Of a DNA stretch of 64,000 nucleotides, positions 28,379 to 37,759 are shown in pieces. The notes beneath the pieces were generated by a model. That model did not search any database and was not told the origin of the DNA. It was given only the letters and a program-made list of their open reading frames with translations. Source of the stretch: an uncultured Paracoccaceae bacterium (GTDB lineage Bacteria; Pseudomonadota; Alphaproteobacteria; Rhodobacterales; Rhodobacteraceae). A program made the position numbers and the translations under genes. How positions within the stretch are numbered: the stretch's first letter is position 1; each line of letters opens with the position of its first letter. The DNA is taken from assembly GCA_943787985.1 (NCBI GenBank), contig CALSOO010000002.1:124001-188000 (forward strand), given 5' to 3'.

Positions 28379-28466
28379 TTTTGCAAAGCTACTTTGCCAT
28401 CTTTCCTCTGTTGCTTGCGTTTTTGCAAGACTAGGATGCACCCGAACACACCTTAGGGAGATTTCC

Positions 28467-29966
28467 ATGCAAGAGCTGACCCATTACATCAACGGCGCCC
28501 ACGTCAAAGGCACATCAGGGCGTTTCGCGGACGTCATGAACCCCGCCACTGGCGAAGTACAGGCGCGCGTTCCCCTCGCCAATGCCGCCGAGATGGACAT
28601 CGCCGTGCAACACGCCACCGCCGCGCAGCCCAAATGGGCCGCCACCAACCCGCAGCGCCGCGCCCGTGTGATGATGAAATTCGTGGCTTTGCTCAATGAC
28701 AACATGGACAAGCTGGCCGAGGCCCTGTCCCGCGAGCACGGCAAAACCCTGCCCGACGCCGCCGGTGACGTGCAGCGCGGCCTTGAGGTTGTGGAATATT
28801 GCATCGGGGCGCCCGAGTTGCTCAAAGGCGATTACACCGACAGCGCAGGCCCCGGCATCGACATGTATTCCATGCGCCAAGCTTTGGGTGTGACTGCGGG
28901 CATCACGCCGTTCAACTTCCCTGCCATGATCCCGATGTGGATGTTCGCACCGGCCATCGCATGTGGAAACGCCTTTATCCTGAAACCCTCCGAGCGCGAC
29001 CCGTCTGTGCCATTGATGCTGGCGGAGCTGATGGAAGAAGCGGGACTGCCAAAAGGCATCCTGCAAGTCGTCAACGGCGACAAAGAAGCCGTGGACGCGA
29101 TCCTGCACCACGAAGTCATCCAGTCGGTGGGCTTTGTCGGATCGACCCCGATTGCGGAATACATCTATTCCACAGGCTGTGCGAACGGCAAACGGGTCCA
29201 GTGCTTTGGCGGCGCAAAGAACCACATGATCATCATGCCGGACGCGGACATGGATCAGGCGGCAGACGCATTGATCGGGGCCGGTTACGGCGCTGCCGGC
29301 GAACGCTGCATGGCGATTTCGGTGGCTGTGCCTGTGGGCGACGACACCGCGGACCGTTTGATCGAAAAGCTGGTGCCACGCATAGAAAAGCTCAAAGTCG
29401 GGCCCTATACCTCAGGCAATGACGTGGATTACGGGCCCGTTGTCACGGCAGCGGCAAAAGCCAACATCGAACGTTTGGTGCAAACAGGCATCGATCAGGG
29501 CGCCGAACTGGTGGTCGACGGACGCGACTTCAAACTGCAAGGTTACGAGGACGGCTACTTTGTCGGCCCACACCTGTTTGACCGCGCGACCAAAGACATG
29601 GACATCTACAAACACGAGATCTTCGGACCCGTGCTGACCTGCGTGCGCGCACAAAGCTACGAAGAAGCCATCGGATTGGCGATGGATCACGAATACGGCA
29701 ACGGCACCGCGATCTTCACCCGCGACGGGGACGCCGCACGCGATTTCGCAAACCGGATCAACGTCGGCATGGTCGGCATCAACGTGCCAATCCCTGTGCC
29801 ACTGGCCTACCACACGTTCGGCGGCTGGAAAAAATCGGTGTTCGGGGATCTCAACCAACACGGGCCGGACGCGTTCAAATTCTACACACGCACCAAAACC
29901 GTTACGGCGCGCTGGCCATCAGGCATCAAAGAAGGCGGCGAATTCTCCATTCCAATTATGGAATAA
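28467..29966 (+). CDS. mmsA: CoA-acylating methylmalonate-semialdehyde dehydrogenase
   Basis: A 499-residue aldehyde dehydrogenase with catalytic C281 in GAAGERCMAIS, FNFPAMIPMWM, and NVPIPVPLAYHTFGGWKKS, all typical of the MmsA branch. It converts methylmalonate semialdehyde to propionyl-CoA, the last step of valine breakdown, and can also act on malonate semialdehyde in inositol or beta-alanine use. The ATG at 28467 has a GGGAG site upstream. Nearby acd and the hydrolase/dehydrogenase fusion support the valine role. Confidence 0.93.
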   Translation: MQELTHYINGAHVKGTSGRFADVMNPATGEVQARVPLANAAEMDIAVQHATAAQPKWAATNPQRRARVMMKFVALLNDNMDKLAEALSREHGKTLPDAAGDVQRGLEVVEYCIGAPELLKGDYTDSAGPGIDMYSMRQALGVTAGITPFNFPAMIPMWMFAPAIACGNAFILKPSERDPSVPLMLAELMEEAGLPKGILQVVNGDKEAVDAILHHEVIQSVGFVGSTPIAEYIYSTGCANGKRVQCFGGAKNHMIIMPDADMDQAADALIGAGYGAAGERCMAISVAVPVGDDTADRLIEKLVPRIEKLKVGPYTSGNDVDYGPVVTAAAKANIERLVQTGIDQGAELVVDGRDFKLQGYEDGYFVGPHLFDRATKDMDIYKHEIFGPVLTCVRAQSYEEAIGLAMDHEYGNGTAIFTRDGDAARDFANRINVGMVGINVPIPVPLAYHTFGGWKKSVFGDLNQHGPDAFKFYTRTKTVTARWPSGIKEGGEFSIPIME

Positions 29967-29997
29967 GCGCTGATCGCCCGCATGGGCTGACGTCTGA

Positions 29998-30032
29998 GGC
30001 CCCTGGAGCGTCACGCTCCGGGGGCTTTTTTT
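29998..30032 (+). terminator. Intrinsic terminator after mmsA
   Basis: GC-rich hairpin (GGCCCCTGGAGCG / CGCTCCGGGGGC, three-base loop, one mismatch) followed by seven Ts. Confidence 0.88.
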
Positions 30033-30153
30033 GTGGCCGGGGATGTTGAATTTCAGCAAAACCCCTGCTTTTGCAGGCTGGCACGGGTTTTGTGTTGCGC
30101 TCTGAATTGACCCTGCAGCGTTTGCGCGCACATCGGCCAAAGCCCCCCGGCAA

Positions 30154-31498
30154 TCAATGCGCCACGGATGTGCTATGCATTGGTGCACCTTTTGCGTTAT
30201 GGAACGTCACGTTCCAGGCTTTGCTTGCGGGCGTGATCAGCCCGTAACTGAAATGGTAAGACCAGAAGAAATCATTGGGATTGACGCCGAGACTGCCCAA
30301 CGCCTGCCGGGCATTGCTGTGCAGCACCCCTTTTGTGCCCAGTTCCGGATCACGTTTGGTGCCGGAGTTGCCAAAGACAAACTGCGACGGGCGGCCGTCT
30401 GAAAAGGAAAGCTGCTGGGCGAGATGGATATGCCCGGCCATGGTCATTCTGATCTGCTTCGGCAGTACTTTTTGCACCGACTGCTCCAGCGCCACTTGCA
30501 GGGTCTGATCCGTAACTGGCAATGGCCCAGAACGGGCGGTGAGTGACCAGCCATGACGGCACTGTGGCCCCTTCTGCGATCAGTTCAATGCCTGAAAACT
30601 CAACTTTGTACTGGTCCACTGCCCCCTGGTCCGGCCGTGATCCGTAGTCATTGTCGATGCGCGCCGTGTCCATCACGATGACCTGAAAACTGTCGAATGG
30701 CACCGCGTAGGGCAGCGTATAGCTCCAGTCGTTGCCACCTGCATCCAGTGGCGTGCCGTTCTTGCCCGGGCAGGATGCGGGCCAGCTTGTGGCTTCGATC
30801 GGGTTTGGGTCCAGCAGATAGAACCAGCCTTTCCATGCCCGAGTGCAGTCTTCGTGGTTGCCGCGCACAGGGATCAGGGCAGCGGTCTGGAATACGGTGG
30901 ACGCCGGGTCAAAGAAGTCCGCTTTCCAGCTCGCCCAAGTATAGCCGATGTTGGACTGGTGGCAGCCTTCGTCACAGGTCCCTGCTTCGCGGTAGTGCAT
31001 ATCGCCTACGTGGATAAACAGGTCCGGCGCGCTGGAGGCAGCCATGTCTGCCACGGCTTCAAAGTTCCATTTCGCGCCTTTCCCGTCACCGGTGCAGTTC
31101 TGCACGATGCCATATGCCACGCGGCAGCCTGTATCGCCCAGCACAGCCACTTTTTGCGGATCGGTTGAGGGGGTCGGCAACCGCAGTGCCGGCGGCACAA
31201 ACATGCCCACCATCGTGCTGTCCACAGGGGCCACGCAGACCCGCACCCCGTTAAACCCTATGGGCGCGAAACTGCTGCGCAGCGTCATGGGTGTCTGGTT
31301 GCTTCCGTGTCGGATTACCGGGCACTGCGTCCCTGCCGGGTTGGCGGGGTCCGTGTCGATGACCACCCGCGCCTCTGCCGTGCCGTCGCCGGTGTATTGC
31401 ACCCAGCCTGCGTAAGTGTTGCCCCGGAAATCGGCATGGGCCTGCACCGCACTGCCAAGCAACCCGAGGCTCAAGGCGCCGTAAAAAAGTATCTTCAT
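30154..31498 (-). pseudogene. Secreted metallophosphoesterase (one frameshift)
   Basis: A calcineurin-like (purple acid phosphatase-type) enzyme of about 447 residues. It starts with a signal peptide (MKILFYGALSLGLLGSAVQAHA) and carries the metal-ligand blocks LGDTGCR, HVGDMHY, VRGNHEDC, VTHRPFW and, after the frameshift, AGHIHL. An extra A near 30,525 (ATTGCCAGTTACG for ATTGCCGTTACG) shifts the frame; correction joins both halves into one full-length protein. A periplasmic or secreted phosphatase is inferred. It is on the opposite strand from the surrounding valine genes, followed closely by the hydrolase gene upstream of it. Confidence 0.8.
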
Positions 31499-31522
31499 TT
31501 TGGTATCCTGCATAGACATAAA

Positions 31523-32377
31523 TTATCGCAACATATTTTGAACAAATCGAATGATCGGGTCCGTCACGTCACTGTCGCGCCAATAGGCGTTGTGCGACAA
31601 CGGGTTCCACGCGTTTAACAATCCCCCTGCGTTGATGGGCACATCGCGCAGCTTTTTCGCTTTGGCCAGAGTGGCATAGGCCGTGGAGGTATCCGCCAGA
31701 GGGTAGCCCAGGATGTCCTGCTTGTCGTAGAAATTATACCACCATGTTTTGAAGTGCTTGTCCGCAGGCAGCCGCGAGCCCGGGAAATCAATCGGGTTCA
31801 CGTCCTCTTCGGGATAGGAGAACACGAACACCGGAATGTTGCATCCAAAGGTGATGATCCCCGACACAGTCGTCATGTTTTGCAGCGCCGAAACATGCAT
31901 CCCCTGCCCGTCATTGTGGCGCATGTGGGCTTGTTGGTCGTAGATGTAGTTGGACATGATGTGCCCCCCCAACGAATGGGCCAACACAACAATCTGCCCG
32001 TCAGGCCCGATGTCCCCTTCCATGTCGCGGATGGTGTCGGCGACCCGTTTGTGGATCTCCTCGTAGGTCTTGTCAGACCCATCGGGGGTCTGCCGGTAAC
32101 TCGCCGCGTCCGACAGGTTGCACATCACCAATTGGCGCGCATTGTCCCAGCCCGTCTTGCGTTTGATCTTCTTGAGGTATCCCATTTGCCGCTCTTGCAG
32201 CACATCGGCCCAGAACACTTCGCGCCACGCCACGTCGCCTTTTTGCGCGCCAAGGCCCCGCATGACCCGTTTGTGCATATCCTTTGAAAACGTAACCTTA
32301 TCAGAGGCATCCGGTCTGTGCGCCCCTTGGCTGCCGATGCCATGCACCACCACCACGCCAACTTTCTTGTCAGCCAT
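31523..32377 (-). CDS. Alpha/beta-hydrolase fold protein
   Basis: A 284-residue cytoplasmic protein with the HGIG oxyanion motif (VVVVHGIGSQG, residues ~7-17) and the nucleophile elbow AHSLGGHIMS near residue 130, both typical of alpha/beta hydrolases. The catalytic acid and base cannot be placed with certainty. The start MADKKVG at 32377 has GGAGA upstream. It lies 24 bases before the phosphatase gene and probably forms a two-gene operon with it. The substrate is unknown. Confidence 0.78.
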   Translation of the reverse strand: MADKKVGVVVVHGIGSQGAHRPDASDKVTFSKDMHKRVMRGLGAQKGDVAWREVFWADVLQERQMGYLKKIKRKTGWDNARQLVMCNLSDAASYRQTPDGSDKTYEEIHKRVADTIRDMEGDIGPDGQIVVLAHSLGGHIMSNYIYDQQAHMRHNDGQGMHVSALQNMTTVSGIITFGCNIPVFVFSYPEEDVNPIDFPGSRLPADKHFKTWWYNFYDKQDILGYPLADTSTAYATLAKAKKLRDVPINAGGLLNAWNPLSHNAYWRDSDVTDPIIRFVQNMLR

Positions 32378-32498
32378 ATCGATCTCCAATGTCTTTAATA
32401 AATAAGGCAACTCTAGCAGCACACGCTTTTGTCTTGCAACATTTGTGAAAACCTATGAATCTAACATACGTTCAATTCCAGCGCACAAGGGGCCCGTT

Positions 32499-33641
32499 AT
32501 GGATTTTGCATTGAATGAAGAACAAACCGCCATTTTCGACATGGCCTATGCCTTTGGTCAGGACGCCATCGCCCCGCATGCCCGCGACTGGGAAGCTGCC
32601 GGAACCATCCCCAAAGAGCTGTGGCCACAGGTCGGTGCCTTGGGGTTCGGGGGCTTGTATGTCTCGGAGGCCGGGGGCGGGTCGGGCCTGTCCCGCCTTG
32701 ATGCCACGCTGGTGTTTGAAGCTTTGTCGATGGCCTGCCCGTCGGTGGCCGCGTTTTTGTCGATCCACAATATGTGCGCCAAAATGCTGGACACGTTCGC
32801 CTCTGACGAGATGAAAGCGCGGGTGATGCCCGATGTTTTGACCCTGAACAAAGTCCTGAGTTATTGCCTGACCGAACCGGGGTCCGGCTCGGATGCGGCC
32901 GCGTTGAAAACCCGTGCGCTGCGCACCAACGAGGGCTACACCGTCAACGGCACCAAGGCCTTTATTTCCGGCGGCGGCTATTCGGATTCCTATGTGTGCA
33001 TGGTGCGCACGGGCGATGACGGGCCGTCTGGCGTGTCCACATTGCTGGTGGATGACGGCGCGCCGGGCCTGTCGTTTGGCGCGCTTGAGGACAAGATGGG
33101 CTGGCGCTCGCAACCCACCGCCCAAGTGCAGTTTGACGATTGCAAAGTCGGCGCCGACGCCCTTGTGGGCGAAGAAGGCCAAGGGTTCAAATACGCGATG
33201 AAGGGGTTGGACGGGGGCCGTTTGAACATTGCCGCCTGTTCCTTGGGGGCCGCCCAAACCGCGCTGAGTGCGACGCTGGATTACATGGGCGAGCGTAAAG
33301 CGTTCGGGAAATCCATCGACCAGTTCCAAGGGCTTCAGTGGCGCTTGGCGGATATGGAGATCGAACTGAGCGCCGCCCGTGTATTCCTGCGCCAAGCGGC
33401 GTGGAAGCTGGATCAGGGCGCGCCTGATGCGACGAAATACTGCGCGATGGCGAAGAAATTCGTAACCGAAGCAGGGTCCAAGGTTGTCGATCAATGCCTG
33501 CAACTGCACGGCGGCTATGGCTATCTGGCGGATTACGGCATCGAGAAACTGGTGCGCGATTTGCGGGTGCATCAGATTTTGGAAGGGACAAACGAGATCA
33601 TGCGTGTGATCGTGGCACGTGAGATGTTGAGGAACAGATGA
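32499..33641 (+). CDS. Acyl-CoA dehydrogenase, probably isobutyryl-CoA dehydrogenase
   Basis: A 380-residue FAD enzyme with YCLTEPGSGSDAAAL (FAD and substrate loop), DKMGWRSQPTAQVQFDDC, and the C-terminal QILEGTNEIMRVIVARE, where the glutamate of EGTNE is the usual catalytic base region. The neighbours mmsA and the hydrolase/HIBADH gene make isobutyryl-CoA the likely substrate (valine pathway). I chose MDFALNEEQ at 32499. The stop overlaps the next start (ATGA). Confidence 0.9.
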   Translation: MDFALNEEQTAIFDMAYAFGQDAIAPHARDWEAAGTIPKELWPQVGALGFGGLYVSEAGGGSGLSRLDATLVFEALSMACPSVAAFLSIHNMCAKMLDTFASDEMKARVMPDVLTLNKVLSYCLTEPGSGSDAAALKTRALRTNEGYTVNGTKAFISGGGYSDSYVCMVRTGDDGPSGVSTLLVDDGAPGLSFGALEDKMGWRSQPTAQVQFDDCKVGADALVGEEGQGFKYAMKGLDGGRLNIAACSLGAAQTALSATLDYMGERKAFGKSIDQFQGLQWRLADMEIELSAARVFLRQAAWKLDQGAPDATKYCAMAKKFVTEAGSKVVDQCLQLHGGYGYLADYGIEKLVRDLRVHQILEGTNEIMRVIVAREMLRNR

Positions 33642-34018
33642 TCAAGGCACTGAAAAACATACAAGTTTTAGGCTGGAAACATGAACTCTGGGCGTTGCAA
33701 AAGGCAACCCTGCACCCACGTCTAAGCCTGTTTTTCATGGGGTCATTGCTTTTTTGGCCTCTTCTTTTTTGGGCTGTCTTGAGCTTTGCATACAGCAAGA
33801 TTCAAGCTCTTGAAGCGCAAGGATTGCTCTATTACGGGGTTTTGATTTTATTTGCGGCGCCCGTTTTCTATTTCTTGGGCTGGTTTATCGTTGTGGTCAT
33901 TCCACGCAGTATCGCCAACAGTGCCTATATTCTCCAGCTCACGCTCAATAAGCGCAGCGCCATTGCCGAGGCGCGCAAAGATTACATACATGACGTTCAC
34001 CCAGAAAGCCTCACATGA
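33638..34018 (+). CDS. Two-helix membrane protein embedded in the valine operon
   Basis: A 126-residue protein of no family I recognise. Two hydrophobic segments are visible (FFMGSLLFWPLLFWAVLSF, residues ~32-50, and YYGVLILFAAPVFYFLGWF, ~65-83), followed by a basic soluble tail. It overlaps both neighbours by four bases (ATGA at 33638 and at 34015), so it is translationally coupled on both sides. Its DNA is visibly richer in A and T than the flanking genes, which suggests later acquisition. A link with branched-chain amino acid or acyl-CoA handling is only positional. Confidence 0.7.
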   Translation: MIKALKNIQVLGWKHELWALQKATLHPRLSLFFMGSLLFWPLLFWAVLSFAYSKIQALEAQGLLYYGVLILFAAPVFYFLGWFIVVVIPRSIANSAYILQLTLNKRSAIAEARKDYIHDVHPESLT

Positions 34019-35925
34019 CTGATATCTTTATCCGCATCACAGGCCGCGCGGGCCGAATTACGTTGCAGCGTCCAGATGCACTGAATGCCATGACTTACGC
34101 TATGTGTCTGGCGATCGAGGCGGCGTTGGATGCGTGGCGCGATGACGCGGCGGTGGCTGTGGTCGTCATCGACGCCCAAGGGGAGCGCGCGTTTTGTTCG
34201 GGCGGCGATATTGCCGATCTTTATGCCACGGGGCGCGCGGGTGATTTTGCTTTTGGCCAAAAATTCTGGGCGGATGAATACCGCCTCAACAATAAGATTT
34301 TTGAATATCCCAAACCTGTCGTCAGCTTCCTTCAAGGCTTCACCATGGGCGGCGGTGTGGGCATTGGCTGTCATGGCTCGCACCGTATTGTAGGCGACAC
34401 CTCCCAGATCGCCATGCCCGAGGTTGGCATCGGGTTGGTCCCTGATGTGGGCGGGTCTTTGATGCTGGCACTCGCGCCAGGGCGCCTTGGCGAATATCTG
34501 GGCTGCACGGCGGCGCGTATGACTGCAGCGGATGCGATTTTTGCAGGTTTTGCAGACCATTACATCCCCGAAGCGGCATGGGGCAGCTTGATCCAGACAC
34601 TCGAATTGACCGGAGACGTGGCACATTTGACGCCGCAGGTTCCCCCCGCAGCAGGTCCGATCGAGACCCGGATGGAGGAGATCAACCGCCATTTTCACGG
34701 CGCCTCCCTCAGCGATATCTGGACCACCCTAGAGGCGGATGACAGCGCGTTTGCCACCCAGACCCTCAAACAGATGCGCCGCAACAGCCCGTTGTCGATG
34801 GCCTGCACCATCGAGATGCTTTCGCGCCTGCGTGGCCCGACCCTGACGATGGCCCGTGCCTTGGATCTGGAATACCGTTTCACCGCCCGCGCGATGGAGC
34901 ATGGCGACTTTTTAGAAGGAATCCGCGCTGCAATCATCGACAAAGACCGCAGCCCGACGTGGCAGTTCGCAGACGGGGTTGTGCCCCCTGTGGCCATTTC
35001 GAAAATGTTGCGCCCATTGGGGGATAAAGCGCTCAAATTAGAGGACACAGGCATGAAAATCGGATTTATCGGACTGGGCAATATGGGCGCGCCGATGGCG
35101 GCCAATCTGGCGGCGGCAGGTCACAGCGTGACGGGGTTCGACACGGCCGGCACCACAGCCAGCGGCGTCACTATGGTTTCGGATGCGGCGCATGTGGCGG
35201 GGGACGCGGATGTTGTCATCACGATGCTGCCCAACGGCGCGATTTTACGCAGTGTCGCAGATCAGATCATCCCTGCGATGAAAGCGGGTGCGGTGTTGCT
35301 CGACTGCTCCACCGTCGATGTGGAAAGCGCCCGCGCCGTGGCCCAAATCGCGTCCCAAGCGGGCGTCATGGCCGTGGATGCCCCTGTGTCGGGCGGCATT
35401 GGCGGGGCGGCAGGGGGCACGCTGACATTCATGTGCGGCGCCACGCCTGAGGGATTTGCCAAGGTAAGCCCCCTGTTCGAGATCATGGGCCAAAAGGCCG
35501 TGCATTGCGGTGACGCAGGGGCCGGACAGGCGGCCAAAATCTGCAACAACATGATCCTGGGCGCGACGATGATTGCCACCTGCGAAGCCTTTGCTTTGGC
35601 GGACAAATTGGGCTTGGACCGCGCGCGGATGTTTGACGTGGTCTCTACCTCTTCGGGCTATTCGTGGTCCATGAATGCCTACTGCCCTGCCCCTGGCATT
35701 GGCCCGCAAAGTCCCGCGGACAACGACTATACCCCCGGATTTGCAGCGGAGTTGATGCTCAAAGACCTTGGGTTGAGCCAACAAGCGGCTGAGGCTGCGG
35801 ATGCCGACACGCCAATGGGCGCGCTGGCTTTGGCGCTATATAAGCAGTTTGTCGAGAACGAGGATGGGCTTGGGCGCGACTTTAGCGCGATGCTGCCACG
35901 GTTTGAGGGACGCGGACGCGGTTGA
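34015..35925 (+). CDS. mmsB: Fused 3-hydroxyisobutyryl-CoA hydrolase / 3-hydroxyisobutyrate dehydrogenase
   Basis: One open frame of 636 residues with two complete enzymes. Residues 1-346 are an enoyl-CoA-hydratase-fold hydrolase (AFCSGGDIADLY, FTMGGGVGIGCHG, MPEVGIGLVPDVGGS). Residues 347-636 begin with MKIGFIGLGNMGAPMA and contain VDAPVSGGIGGAAGG and the catalytic-lysine segment GAGQAAKICNNM of MmsB. These are normally two proteins catalysing consecutive steps of valine breakdown. The junction at 35053 still has an ATG with AGAGGA upstream, so either a true fusion, separate internal translation of mmsB, or a lost stop from an indel is possible. Both domains are of full length. Confidence 0.86.
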   Translation: MTDIFIRITGRAGRITLQRPDALNAMTYAMCLAIEAALDAWRDDAAVAVVVIDAQGERAFCSGGDIADLYATGRAGDFAFGQKFWADEYRLNNKIFEYPKPVVSFLQGFTMGGGVGIGCHGSHRIVGDTSQIAMPEVGIGLVPDVGGSLMLALAPGRLGEYLGCTAARMTAADAIFAGFADHYIPEAAWGSLIQTLELTGDVAHLTPQVPPAAGPIETRMEEINRHFHGASLSDIWTTLEADDSAFATQTLKQMRRNSPLSMACTIEMLSRLRGPTLTMARALDLEYRFTARAMEHGDFLEGIRAAIIDKDRSPTWQFADGVVPPVAISKMLRPLGDKALKLEDTGMKIGFIGLGNMGAPMAANLAAAGHSVTGFDTAGTTASGVTMVSDAAHVAGDADVVITMLPNGAILRSVADQIIPAMKAGAVLLDCSTVDVESARAVAQIASQAGVMAVDAPVSGGIGGAAGGTLTFMCGATPEGFAKVSPLFEIMGQKAVHCGDAGAGQAAKICNNMILGATMIATCEAFALADKLGLDRARMFDVVSTSSGYSWSMNAYCPAPGIGPQSPADNDYTPGFAAELMLKDLGLSQQAAEAADADTPMGALALALYKQFVENEDGLGRDFSAMLPRFEGRGRG

Positions 35926-35945
35926 GCCGCGCAAAAAAGGCAAAA

Positions 35946-36028
35946 CAGTGACAAGGCGCGTTTCCGGCTTGTGCCCTGTAAACAGGAGAAGCTCACCCCT
36001 CCCCCTGTTTTACAGGCGTGTGTCACTG
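35946..36028. other. Long imperfect hairpin in the leader before the Hint-domain gene
   Basis: Outer arms CAGTGACA (35946-35953) and TGTCACTG (36021-36028) are perfectly complementary, and inner arms CCTGTAAACAGG (35975-35986) and CCTGTTTTACAGG (36004-36016) pair with one bulged base. There is no T run, so it is not an ordinary terminator. It could be a structured leader or small RNA; the 254-base gap holds no gene. Confidence 0.5.
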
Positions 36029-36179
36029 CGCAACGCCTTAGGTCAGGCCCTGATCCATTGTTCAGGAAATCGCTACAATTTTCAAAAAATAGTCTCATTG
36101 CGCCCACATCCCCGTCGGATTGTGGCGTCATTCCTTGTCCTTGCCGCGCCCATTTTGCGGTTCAAAGGACACCATCAAG

Positions 36180-37757
36180 ATGCCAACAGCAACCGAGCTC
36201 CCAATTGATACCACTGCAACCGCAGGGGCAATGGCCGATGAGATTTTCGGCTCCGGGATTATTGTCAACTCCGCGTCCTATTCCGGTGATGCGAATTCAT
36301 CGGGCATTTACACCAACGGGGACAGCGTGTCGGACGCTGCCACACCCGGCGATAGCGGTGTCATCCTGTCCACAGGCAACGCCACAGATTTCACCAATTC
36401 AGACGGGTCGACCAACACCAACCAGTCAACCTCGACCTCCACCAATACTGCAGGAATTGACGCGGATTCGGACTTCAACGCGCTGGCCAACGGCAACACC
36501 TTTGACGCCTCGTTCCTTGAGGTCAATTTTACGCCCGACGGCGACACGATCACCATCGATTTCGTGCTCAGTTCCGAAGAATACCCCGAATATAACTCGT
36601 CCCAGTTCAACGATGTTGTCGGTGTCTGGGTCAACGGTGTTCAAGCCACTGTCAGCATCGGCAACGGCGACGCGTCTATCGGGAACATCAACGGCGGCGT
36701 CACCCAGAACATTTACAACGACAACACGACGGATGCCTTCAACACGGAAATGGACGGGTTTACCGTCACATTGACCTTTGTCGCGCCGGTCAATCCCGGC
36801 GTGCCCAACACGCTGAAAATTGGCGTCGCTGATGTGGCAGACGCCAAATATGACACCAATTTGCTGATCGCAGGTGGCTCTGTCCAGTCAACGATTGTGG
36901 CTCAGGACGATGCCGTTTTTGTGGGCAACAACGACACCAAGATTGTCGATGTGCTGGCCAATGACTCCTCGACGGCCGGCACATTGTCCGTCACCCATAT
37001 CAACGGCACCGCCGTGGTCGCCGGTGACACTGTCACCTTGGCAACCGGCCAACAAATTACGCTGAACGCGGATGGGACGTTTACGGTTGTCGGCGATGGC
37101 GACGCGGAAACCGTCTATTTCAACTACGGTATCGAAGATTCAAACGGCAACACAGATTCCGGTCTGGTCGAGGTTCAACAGGTCCCTTGTTTTGTGGCGG
37201 GCACTTGGATCGACACTGTCGAGGGCCCTTGCCTGATCGAAACATTGCAAGCCGGCGCGCAGATCCTCACCCGTGACGCCGGCGTACAAACATTGCGTTG
37301 GATTGGCCGCCGCACTGTTCGCGCCACAGGTCCCAACCGCCCGATCCGGATCAAAGCCGGACAGTTCGGTGCGACCAAAGATCTGTTATTGTCCCCACAG
37401 CATCAAGTGTTGATCGGAGGCTGGTGGGCCGAATTGTTCTTTGGTGAAGACGAGGTTTTGGTAAAGGCCAAGACCCTCGTCAACGACAAGACCGTGCGCC
37501 TTGATGATGAGCTTTCACAGGTCACATATTTGCACATGCTCTTTGACGACCACCAGATTGTGACCGCCAACGGTGTGGACTGTGAAAGTTACTTGCCCGG
37601 ACCTATGACGATGTTCGGGTTCGAGCCGGACACGCAGGCAGAGATTTTGCGCCTGTTCCCGCAGCTTGAGACAGATTGCACCGCCTACGGCCTTCCCGCG
37701 CGCCCGATGGTGAAGTCCCGCGTTGCGGGGCCTTTGACTGCGGTTCTGGTGGCGTAA
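36180..37757 (+). CDS. Choice-of-anchor/Hint-domain protein, probably secreted
   Basis: A 525-residue acidic protein. Residues ~10-200 resemble the choice-of-anchor L type domain (GSGIIVNSASYSGDANSSGIY, then VLSSEEYPEYN). Residues ~215-330 form an Ig/cadherin-like repeat (DDAVFVGNNDTKIVDVLAND). From C336 a Hint domain begins (VPCFVAGTWIDTVEGP, RWIGRRTV, LLSPQHQVLI, VDCESYLPGPM), the kind abundant in Rhodobacteraceae. The Hint cysteine is present, so self-cleavage is possible but unproven. There is no N-terminal signal peptide, so type I secretion is a guess. The start MPTATELP at 36180 was chosen over the upstream ATG because that extension is unlike the family. Confidence 0.8.
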   Translation: MPTATELPIDTTATAGAMADEIFGSGIIVNSASYSGDANSSGIYTNGDSVSDAATPGDSGVILSTGNATDFTNSDGSTNTNQSTSTSTNTAGIDADSDFNALANGNTFDASFLEVNFTPDGDTITIDFVLSSEEYPEYNSSQFNDVVGVWVNGVQATVSIGNGDASIGNINGGVTQNIYNDNTTDAFNTEMDGFTVTLTFVAPVNPGVPNTLKIGVADVADAKYDTNLLIAGGSVQSTIVAQDDAVFVGNNDTKIVDVLANDSSTAGTLSVTHINGTAVVAGDTVTLATGQQITLNADGTFTVVGDGDAETVYFNYGIEDSNGNTDSGLVEVQQVPCFVAGTWIDTVEGPCLIETLQAGAQILTRDAGVQTLRWIGRRTVRATGPNRPIRIKAGQFGATKDLLLSPQHQVLIGGWWAELFFGEDEVLVKAKTLVNDKTVRLDDELSQVTYLHMLFDDHQIVTANGVDCESYLPGPMTMFGFEPDTQAEILRLFPQLETDCTAYGLPARPMVKSRVAGPLTAVLVA

Positions 37758-37759
37758 GC

